DNA of 5,333 bases from an uncultured Eubacterium sp. (lineage in GTDB: Bacteria; Bacillota_A; Clostridia; Lachnospirales; Lachnospiraceae). The position numbers and the translations under genes were made by a program. The notes beneath the pieces are model-generated. The model ran no database searches and was not told the DNA's origin. It worked only from the letters and a program-made list of their open reading frames with translations. Shown here in pieces: positions 1 to 5,333 of the stretch; the first letter of the stretch is position 1; each line of letters opens with the position of its first letter. Location of the stretch: positions 1-5,333 of the forward strand of contig CAQBGY010000256.1 of NCBI GenBank assembly GCA_948759685.1. Reading direction: 5' to 3'.

Positions 1-50
1 GAGCAATTAACCTACGCTCATTTCCAATAAATTACACTCTTTTCGTAACT
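1..50. other. Unassigned sequence beyond the hsdR truncation
   Basis: This short stretch lies just past the stop that ends the hsdR frame. Read on the minus strand, the original frame stops at 53-51, a second frame stops at 34-32 and the third at 9-7. None of the short peptides resembles the expected continuation of HsdR, which should lead to a DEAH-like motif. It may be foreign sequence joined to hsdR by an insertion or deletion, or heavily decayed hsdR. Too little is visible to decide. Confidence 0.4.
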
Positions 51-1214
51 TCATAACGCAAAGCTGAACTTTTGTTCAGTGGAGATGATGATGCGGTGAC
101 CGCCTTCTGCTAATGCCTTTGCCAGATTACGTGAACCTTTGCGGATGTCTTTTACAGTACCGGCTACTTCTTCCATTCCTTTTATTTCATCGGCAATGTT
201 CCGGTCGAGCACAATGCGGTCGGTAATCATGATAACCGAATCGAATACTGGAGTGTTGTCTATATTCTGAAGGTTTGCCAGTTGGAAGGCCAGCCATGAC
301 ATGCTCTTTGTTTTGCCTGAACCTGCAGAGTGATGCACGAGATAGGTTTGACCTACGCCTTTCTCGCGCACGTCGCTAATGATGTTGCGTACGCAACGCA
401 ACTGGTGATAACGGGGAAATATATAGAACGGTTCACCCTTCTTAGGTGTAATGCGTTTAATGAAATGCTGAATGAGATTTAGTAAAGAATCAGCTTGCAG
501 CACCTCTTTCCACATATAGCAGGTTGGATAATCTCCCTCTACTTGTGGATTTACCGTTTCTTTGTTGAATGGTAGGAACTGTGTGTTATCGCCGGCCAGC
601 TTGGTGGTCATCATCACTCGGTTGTTATCCATGGCGAAGTGCACTAGACAGGTGCGAAGCATACGGTTCTGCGGATGACGGTTGGTCTGATATTGGTGCA
701 TGGCGTTCACCACAGTCTGACCGGTAGCTTCGTTCTTCAGCTCCAGGGTAATGATAGGCAGACCATTTAACAAGATACAGAGGTCAAGTTCATTATTTTT
801 ATCGAAACCTAGGGTGCTGTACTTCATCTGGCGAACCACGCTGAAGATATTTTTCTGGTAGAGGTAGTCAGCAGCAGCATCAAGAGTCATTTCCGGTTTG
901 AAAGCTGCTAACCGGATGCGTCGGCCTTGCAGCATGAAGCCGTTCTTCAACAGTGACAGTAAACTCTCACCACGGTTAATTTTCGTGTTGATGGTTTCAA
1001 TCACAATGTTTAGTGCGTCTTGTTCGTTAGCGAAGCCTTGATTGATAAGTTTCTGCCACATAGGTTGCTCGCGTAAGAACTGTAAAAGCATATCTGAGTC
1101 CACCAACTTTTGAATATTGAAATCCTTTGGTGTACGCTGATTGTACATCTTGCTTTCTGCAAGATATTCTGCCATGTGTTTCTCAAAGAGAGTTTCGTTT
1201 AGTAGTCCAAACAT
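51..1214 (-). pseudogene. hsdR: Type I restriction endonuclease subunit R, truncated after the N-terminal nuclease and first helicase motifs
   Basis: HsdR is the ATP-driven translocation and DNA-cleavage subunit of Type I restriction enzymes. The 387 residues present match its N-terminal third. The nuclease domain shows a PD-(D/E)xK pattern, with Asp144 in ELDLCI and Glu158/Lys160 in LELK, followed by a Gln174-Tyr175 segment. The helicase domain starts with Walker A HHSAGSGKT (residues 294-302), then VIMITDR (327-333) and the motif Ib-like ISTEQKF (377-383). The frame then ends at FAL-stop. The DEAH box, the second RecA lobe and the C-terminal region that docks on the methylase are missing; intact members usually have about 900-1100 residues. 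I chose the ATG at 1214 because AGGAA sits 5 nt upstream and MFGLLNETLFEKH looks like a family N-terminus. An in-frame GTG at 1277 has no such support and overlaps a hairpin. It is the last gene of the operon, 66 bp after the DUF1016 remnant. A sequencing error at the stop is possible, but stops in all frames make it less likely. Confidence 0.88.
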
Positions 1215-1219
1215 ATCGG

Positions 1220-1224
1220 TTCCT
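1220..1224 (-). promoter_or_regulatory. Ribosome binding site of hsdR
   Basis: On the minus strand AGGAA lies 5 nt before the ATG at 1214. It is the clearest Shine-Dalgarno-like sequence in the window and decides the hsdR start against the in-frame GTG at 1277. Confidence 0.6.
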
Positions 1225-1260
1225 ATTTTCGTTTTATGATAGCAAAGCTCGTGTATAACA

Positions 1261-1277
1261 GTGCAGTGTTTCTGCAC
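1261..1277. repeat. Small perfect inverted repeat between the DUF1016 remnant and hsdR
   Basis: GTGCAG (1261-1266) and CTGCAC (1272-1277) are perfect reverse complements around a 5-nt loop. The element lies 3 bp after the restored stop of the DUF1016 remnant and 46 bp before the hsdR start. In the transcript it could form a 6-bp hairpin. No run of U follows it, so an intrinsic terminator is unlikely. It could be a weak attenuator or processing site, or chance. Confidence 0.35.
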
Positions 1278-1280
1278 AAT

Positions 1281-1906
1281 TTACTCTTCTATTGCATTTT
1301 CTATGTTTTCAATACTTGGCAGTTTCTCTGCCAGTGTTTTTTTTCAGTACTTCATCAAGCTCATAGGTTGCTATTCCCTGTGGTCGGTCGATGCCTTCAA
1401 AAGCCCATTTAACCACGGTCTCGTTTTTCGACTTGCATACCAGCAGTCCTATACTGGGGTTGTCATTGTCATCTTTCAAAAGACGGTCTGCTGCCGTGAT
1501 GTCCCTAGGGCACAAGAGCGAATTTTTGTGGCATAGATAATTCGCCAACAAGTTGTTGGCAAATTGCCTCCTTATCGTTTGTATAGAATCTGAACCACTG
1601 TGCCACATATCGCAAGTTGGTGTATGACAATCCTTTCATATCAGGAAATTCATCTCGAAAATCAAAGCTAAGCTGTTGCAAAACAATACTTCCCCATGCT
1701 TGTTCCGCTTTCATCTTTACAATGTCACGACCTAAGTTCCGATAGAACTCCAGCAGTGTACTGTTTACTTTGATGGCTGCTTTTATCTGACTGTTTCGCA
1801 AACGAGATTTGATATCGGCAAACCATTGCTTATATTCTGCGGTTATGGCAAATTTATCTCGCTTTACGAAATGAGTTTCTTCTTCCTTGTTATTGCTTGC
1901 TTTCAT
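1281..1906 (-). pseudogene. DUF1016 / YhcG-family PD-(D/E)xK nuclease, disrupted by nonsense, deletion and frameshift
   Basis: DUF1016 proteins pair an N-terminal helical domain with a C-terminal PD-(D/E)xK nuclease and often sit in Type I restriction operons. The first 133 codons (1906 to the stop at 1505) match the N-terminal domain: a YRNLGRDIV stretch, then W-G, FPDMKGLSYTNLRYVAQWF, and QQLVGELSMPQKFALVP. The next codons read TAG GGA CAT CAC. The family usually has PWGHH here, so TAG looks like a mutated TGG. Directly after this, in another frame, comes the extreme C-terminus: TAADRLLKDDNDNPSIGLL, then LVCKSKNETVVKWAFEG, DRPQGIATYELDEVL. The segment between, roughly 140-170 codons including the catalytic core, is absent. 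A run of eight A (1344-1337) shifts the frame again. With seven A the protein would read KKTLAEKLPSIENIENAIEE and stop at 1283-1281. About 208 codons remain of a typical 340-380. The start at 1906 has no clear Shine-Dalgarno and lies 21 bp after hsdS. The remnant should be non-functional as a nuclease. Confidence 0.87.
1337..1344 (-). repeat. A8 homopolymer causing a frameshift in the DUF1016 remnant
   Basis: The minus strand has eight consecutive A after the codons for DEVL. Seven would keep the family-like C-terminus in frame to a TAA at 1283-1281; eight leads to a premature TGA at 1311-1309. Such runs slip in replication and are also common sites of sequencing error. Confidence 0.7.
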
Positions 1907-1927
1907 GGTCTTATATTCTATAATGTA

Positions 1928-3127
1928 TCAGCTTACTTTTATCTTGCCTGTCACTACATTGGTGATAAGGCTTTGTTTCAGTTCCTGAAGGTAAGCAATT
2001 TTTTTCTTTTGGGTAGCAATAATGTGGTCAATCTTTGAACATTTTATGTCAAGGTAGGTGGCGATTTGTTGTTGTTCGGAAATAGGAGGTATTGGAATCT
2101 TTGTTTTATTCATATCACTCATTGTAATGTGCATCATTGTACTTCCATGCATATCGCCCATTTTTTGATTTGTCACTGCTCTTAATAAATAATATGAATA
2201 CATTTTATCCATTGATGTGGCCAGTTGCACTTTCCATATATGGTAATGATATATAGTTTTTGCTTCATTCCAAATATATGGGCCAACAGAAGCTGACCAA
2301 GCATATAGTAAATCATCCTTATCACAATACTTGTCGGGTCCTAGTTCCATATTTGAATAGTACCACGAATCATTTGTGAAGAAGTTTCCAACACGAAGTA
2401 CCTTGTATTTTCCACTTGGTAGCAATTCGTTTTGTGAATACGCACGTCCGTTTATAAGTTTTAAGAAGAAACGTAAACAGGCGATGTCCCAGTGTATAGG
2501 AATATCGCCAATCCACTTTACTCCACTATTTTTTAGTGGTGCATTGGGATTCAGTCCTCGTGTCACGGCACGAGTGATAACTGATTGTTTAAGTTTACCA
2601 AGATATTCTATTTTCTTTTTTGCCTTAGCAATCATCTTGTCAATTTTCTCCGTCTTGGTATCGAGGTAGGAGGCAATTTGCTGCTGTTCTGCTAATGGTG
2701 GGAGTACAATGGGATTATTACATAAATCCGATTGTGTCATACTGGGCAGTGCAGTTGATGTTGAATATAAGTTAAATGGAAATATTGTTGCTTGATAGTA
2801 TATATATTTGCCACATACAGCTTTACGAGGTATGCAGTAAAACATCGTGTCGACAGACCAAAACTTTCCTTTAAAATATAAAGGTTTATTGATAGTTCCC
2901 TTTCGTCCCATCAAAATTACCTCGCCATCATAAAGATAGTTACTCGCTTTGGCAAATTCGCCGCCTGATCCTATTACAGGAAAACCTCCTTCATTTACTT
3001 GAACATCCTTATAATCTTTGCCGTTTTTTATTATAACAGCTCGCTTGTATGGTGCAATATCCCAATGATTAGGTACATTTTCCAACCAAGCGATATCACT
3101 ATCCTTATAATTATCGTACTGTTCCAT
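1928..3127 (-). CDS. hsdS: Type I restriction-modification specificity subunit S
   Basis: HsdS recognises the bipartite DNA target and holds two HsdM subunits to form the methyltransferase. The 399-residue protein has the usual two-fold layout. A WLENVPNHWDI segment (14-24) opens target-recognition domain 1 (about 20-140), and a similar WIGDIPIHWDI (205-215) opens domain 2 (about 211-345). Each domain ends in a PP-x-x-EQQQIA-x-YLD motif (143-156 and 347-360) followed by a Lys-rich helix ending LKQS-x-IT. These two spacer segments share about 31 of 50 residues and pack as the coiled coil that sets the distance between half-sites. The length is normal and no frame break is visible. The ATG at 3127 lies 11 bp after hsdM, which implies translation from the same message; GATAGG before it is only a weak ribosome-binding site. 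The recognition domains look more AT-rich than hsdM, as is common for recombining hsdS genes. The target sequence cannot be read from the protein alone. No second hsdS cassette or recombinase is in the window. Confidence 0.95.
   Translation of the reverse strand: MEQYDNYKDSDIAWLENVPNHWDIAPYKRAVIIKNGKDYKDVQVNEGGFPVIGSGGEFAKASNYLYDGEVILMGRKGTINKPLYFKGKFWSVDTMFYCIPRKAVCGKYIYYQATIFPFNLYSTSTALPSMTQSDLCNNPIVLPPLAEQQQIASYLDTKTEKIDKMIAKAKKKIEYLGKLKQSVITRAVTRGLNPNAPLKNSGVKWIGDIPIHWDIACLRFFLKLINGRAYSQNELLPSGKYKVLRVGNFFTNDSWYYSNMELGPDKYCDKDDLLYAWSASVGPYIWNEAKTIYHYHIWKVQLATSMDKMYSYYLLRAVTNQKMGDMHGSTMMHITMSDMNKTKIPIPPISEQQQIATYLDIKCSKIDHIIATQKKKIAYLQELKQSLITNVVTGKIKVS
1943..2092 (-). repeat. hsdS conserved region 2, distal copy of an internal direct repeat
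   Basis: This encodes residues 346-395 of HsdS, the C-terminal spacer helix. It is a diverged direct repeat of 2555-2704, about 612 bp away, with about 31 of 50 residues shared. The best-conserved DNA is around the EQQQIA codons, where both copies carry nearly the same AGGTAGG...GGC.ATTTG string on the plus strand. Confidence 0.75.
2555..2704 (-). repeat. hsdS conserved region 1, proximal copy of an internal direct repeat
   Basis: This encodes residues 142-191 of HsdS, the central spacer helix between the two recognition domains. It is paired with 1943-2092. Such paired conserved regions are where half-gene exchange between hsdS alleles commonly occurs. A second, shorter pair encodes the ...W..(N/D)(V/I)P..HWDI segments near 3056-3103 and 2483-2530. 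Confidence 0.75.
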
Positions 3128-3138
3128 TACCTATCTTT

Positions 3139-5115
3139 TTAATCATTCAACAATGAAGATAATTCCTGTTCCTCCTCTTCTTCAAGTGCTCGAATATCCG
3201 CAAGGATATCCTCTACTGAGCGTAGCGGCTGATATTCATAAAACAGTTTTGAAATAGGGAACTCGCAACCTATCTTGTCTTTTTCTCTATCCATCCATGC
3301 GTCAGGAGCAAAGCGAAGAACTTCGTTTTGAAAATACTCTTGAATATCCGTCTTGAATGGAATCGACTCATAGTCACGTAAATTAGTGTCAGCAACTAAG
3401 TCGCTGCTATCATCAAGTGGTATGACATGAACCTCGGGAGCGGTTTCAGATACTTCACCAAAGAAGGTGCGACAATCTTTGATAAGTTTTGCGGTAGTCT
3501 TTACCTTCTTCGACTCCAAGTAAGCAAAGAATTCAGCATCGGTGCGTTCTGTATCAATATTGTCCAACGCAACGATGTTTGCCAAAGCTTCGCTCTGCTT
3601 CTTTTTATCGAGCGTAGTATACTTCGTCTTTACATCCTTGTATGTAAGGCGGAGAGGGCGCTCAACGGTAATATAAGTGTAGAAGAAATCATCCTTATCC
3701 ATGAGTTTTGCGTTGTCGCAAGTCTCAAAATCATGGTAGATACGACATATTTCACTTCGACCGTAATCGCTGACCAAGACATTTTTCATACCGAGATTCT
3801 TGCGCATGGGCTGGACGTACTCGTCTTTAGCTGCATTTATCAGTAGCACTTTATTCTTGTGGCTTTCGGGTTTCTTGTTATCAAATATCCAAAGGTAGGT
3901 AGCGATACCTGTGCCATAGAATAAACCGCCGGGTAAAGCAATGATAGCATCAAGTAAATCATTATCAAGCATGTGCTTGCGAATATTGCTCCAACCGGAA
4001 CCTGCACCACCGTTAAATAATGGTGAACCATTAGAGAGAATGCCTACGCGGCTGCCTTTGGGGTCCATCTTATGAAGCATGTGCAAGGTGAAGAGTAACT
4101 GACCATCGCTCTTGTCGGGCAGTCCCGGAGCAAAGCGACTGCTTTTATCTTCCGCTTCGGCAGAAACAGAATCGTATTCACGTTTCCAGTCTACACCGTA
4201 TGGAGGGTTCGCCAGCATAAAGTTGAATTTTTGGTCGCGGAACTCATCGACGAGAAGCGTGTCACCTACAGCGATACCCTTTGCTTCGTCTCCCTTCATG
4301 ATAATATCACTCTTGCAGAGTGCGTATGTTTTGTCATTTAACTCCTGACCAAATAGGTTGACGGTTACATCCACTCTACGCTCTTTTGCCGTTTCCTCTA
4401 TAGTATCTTTGGTCAACGTCAAGATGCCGCCCGTACCACAGCAGGGGTCATACACAGAGATTATCTTACCATCTTGGTAAATTTTATCTTCTTGGCCCAG
4501 CAAGGTAATCTCTGTCATCAAGCGGACGATGTCACGAGGAGTATAGAATTGACCGGCACCGATACCTACAGATTCTTTTGCGTAACGAATGACAATTTCG
4601 AAAACAGTGCCCATCATGTGGTTGTCTACTTTGTCGGGACTGAGGTCGATGTCCAGCACAAAAGCTTTAGTTACTTGAAGCAGAAGATTCTTGCGGGCAA
4701 GGTTTAAAAAAATATCGCTCAGACTCGCATTTTCACCTTTACCGGTGAAGTTTTTCAGAATTTCACGGATGTTCGGACTAAAGCCTTCAAGATAGGTCTT
4801 GAAGTTATTCGTCAGGTCGGCGGGAACTGTTATCAACTTAGAGAGTGACAGACCGCTCGTATTGTAGAATTTGTAGCCGGCAGCATCCATGAGCATCGGC
4901 ATCATATTGTCGATATCTTCTTGTGAGGTCTGACCCAGTTCTTCAAGTTGCTTCATGTTGGCTGCCACAAGGTTTTCTGAACCTACAAGTACGCAGTCCA
5001 GACGGCGAAGGAGAGTGAACGGAAGGATTACATCCTCTACGTCCTTATTGTCATATACATTGCGAAGGAGTTCCTTCACGTTCCATATCATTTGACCTAA
5101 TTCTTCTGCTGTCAT
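3139..5115 (-). CDS. hsdM: Type I restriction-modification N6-adenine methyltransferase subunit M
   Basis: HsdM transfers a methyl group from S-adenosylmethionine to adenine N6 at the site chosen by HsdS; the M2S complex acts on chromosomal DNA. The 658 residues include an N-terminal helical HsdM domain (about 1-150, with LPFTLLRRLD at 31-40) and the family signature GQFYTPRDIVRLM (188-200). AdoMet motif I is DPCCGTGGIL (223-232), and catalytic motif IV is NPPYG (303-307). GLFYGTGIATYLWI follows (397-410). The C-terminal part ends in a glutamate-rich helix (EEEEEQ, 645-650). All key residues are present and the frame is unbroken. The length fits the longer HsdM branch. The ATG at 5115 starts a typical MTAEELGQMIWNVKELLR N-terminus. 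The upstream bases are A-rich with no Shine-Dalgarno, which is usual in Bacteroidetes. It is the first gene of the operon, so the promoter should lie in 5116-5333 or further upstream; I could not place a convincing one. Confidence 0.97.
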   Translation of the reverse strand: MTAEELGQMIWNVKELLRNVYDNKDVEDVILPFTLLRRLDCVLVGSENLVAANMKQLEELGQTSQEDIDNMMPMLMDAAGYKFYNTSGLSLSKLITVPADLTNNFKTYLEGFSPNIREILKNFTGKGENASLSDIFLNLARKNLLLQVTKAFVLDIDLSPDKVDNHMMGTVFEIVIRYAKESVGIGAGQFYTPRDIVRLMTEITLLGQEDKIYQDGKIISVYDPCCGTGGILTLTKDTIEETAKERRVDVTVNLFGQELNDKTYALCKSDIIMKGDEAKGIAVGDTLLVDEFRDQKFNFMLANPPYGVDWKREYDSVSAEAEDKSSRFAPGLPDKSDGQLLFTLHMLHKMDPKGSRVGILSNGSPLFNGGAGSGWSNIRKHMLDNDLLDAIIALPGGLFYGTGIATYLWIFDNKKPESHKNKVLLINAAKDEYVQPMRKNLGMKNVLVSDYGRSEICRIYHDFETCDNAKLMDKDDFFYTYITVERPLRLTYKDVKTKYTTLDKKKQSEALANIVALDNIDTERTDAEFFAYLESKKVKTTAKLIKDCRTFFGEVSETAPEVHVIPLDDSSDLVADTNLRDYESIPFKTDIQEYFQNEVLRFAPDAWMDREKDKIGCEFPISKLFYEYQPLRSVEDILADIRALEEEEEQELSSLLND

Positions 5116-5333
5116 ATTGAGTTTTCTGTTGTTTGTTTTTACTGATAAGACTAAATTTCGACAATGAACTCTTGTTGTACAGTATCTATCCGTGATGAAG
5201 TCTTAGGGTATCAGCAGTGAACTGTCTCCGTAGCTCAGAAACCTAAAATAATGGCCCAGTGCATAGTCATAAATCTTCCGCCAGTTTCCTTTCACAAAGG
5301 CGGAAACCAATAGCAGCAATGTACTTTGCGGCT
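5116..5333. other. Region upstream of hsdM without a confident gene
   Basis: These 218 bases should hold the operon promoter and leader. I see no good match to the Bacteroides -7 element TAnnTTTG with a -33 TTTG at proper spacing. On the minus strand a frame open from the window edge (5331) runs 42 codons to a TAA at 5205-5203, with coding-like peptide such as [21 protein letters not shown] second frame from 5332 ends at 5269-5267 with [17 protein letters not shown]. At most one can be real. Either could be the tail of an upstream gene or a remnant, and I recognise neither. Confidence 0.35.
5276..5305. repeat. Perfect 7-bp inverted repeat upstream of hsdM
   Basis: TTCCGCC (5276-5282) and GGCGGAA (5299-5305) are exact reverse complements around a 16-nt spacer. 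An alternative overlapping pairing joins GTTTCC (5284-5289) with GGAAAC (5302-5307). The position about 160-190 bp before hsdM would suit an operator, an mRNA structure, or a terminator of an upstream gene. No U-run follows on the minus strand, so termination is doubtful. Confidence 0.4.

Noticed and set aside
64..79. Perfect inverted repeat CTGAAC-TTTT-GTTCAG near the end of hsdR
   Set aside because: It falls in codons for the conserved ISTEQKFS segment of HsdR, so coding constraint explains it. It is not clearly tied to the truncation.
1215..1277. Longer hsdR start at GTG 1277, adding 21 residues
   Set aside because: The added residues do not look like an HsdR N-terminus, no ribosome-binding site precedes the GTG, and AGGAA is well placed for the ATG at 1214.
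1309..1608. Separate small gene of 99 codons on the minus strand
   Set aside because: Its second half is the C-terminal block of the DUF1016 protein, and its first half is an out-of-frame reading of the N-terminal domain. It is a piece of the broken gene, not an independent one.
1928..3127. Phase-variable hsdS inversion system (shufflon-like)
   Set aside because: The repeats in hsdS are direct and diverged, and neither an inverted partner cassette nor a tyrosine recombinase is in the window.
3427..3846. 139-codon open frame on the plus strand, with similar ones at 1261-1536, 2376-2669 and 4112-4348
   Set aside because: They lie wholly or largely antisense to strongly supported hsdM, hsdS or DUF1016 coding sequence, and their translations show no domain-like pattern.
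5225..5240. tRNA-like string CTCCGTAGCTCAGAAA on the plus strand, similar to the D-arm start of many tRNAs
   Set aside because: No acceptor pairing, anticodon arm or T-arm (GGTTCGA-type) follows at the proper distance, so it is not a tRNA gene.
1..5333. CRISPR array, rRNA, complete insertion sequence or an undescribed defence system
   Set aside because: No regular short repeats, rRNA-like sequence, transposase or unfamiliar conserved gene cluster is visible; the genes all fit a known Type I locus.

Overview
The window carries one minus-strand operon for a Type I restriction-modification system, read right to left: hsdM (3139-5115), hsdS (1928-3127), a broken DUF1016/YhcG-family nuclease gene (1281-1906), and the first part of hsdR (51-1214). 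The closest fit is a gut-type member of the Bacteroidales (Bacteroides, Parabacteroides or Prevotella relatives). This rests on protein style, moderate GC content and weak or absent Shine-Dalgarno sequences before most genes. It is an inference; no species marker is present.

hsdM and hsdS look intact. HsdM has the AdoMet motif DPCCGTGG and the adenine-methylase motif NPPY. HsdS has two target-recognition domains, each followed by a conserved EQQQIA-type spacer helix, so it should specify a bipartite adenine-methylation site. They are 11 bp apart and probably co-transcribed.

The two nuclease genes downstream are both damaged. The DUF1016 gene shows three lesions: a TGG-to-TAG nonsense change in the conserved PWGHH segment, an internal deletion that removes the catalytic PD-(D/E)xK core, and one extra A in a run of eight near the 3' end. 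hsdR begins normally, with an AGGAA ribosome-binding site, an N-terminal nuclease domain and Walker A. Its frame stops after motif Ib at residue 387, where family members run to about 900-1100 residues. All three minus-strand frames carry a stop between 53 and 7, so one simple frameshift does not rescue it. The likely outcome is a locus that still methylates but no longer cuts.

The right end (5116-5333) lies upstream of hsdM and holds no confident gene. It has a perfect 7-bp inverted repeat and a 42-codon open frame entering from outside the window. The left end (1-50) is sequence past the hsdR truncation with no recognisable content. I found no sign of a novel system; the interest lies in the decay pattern of the locus.
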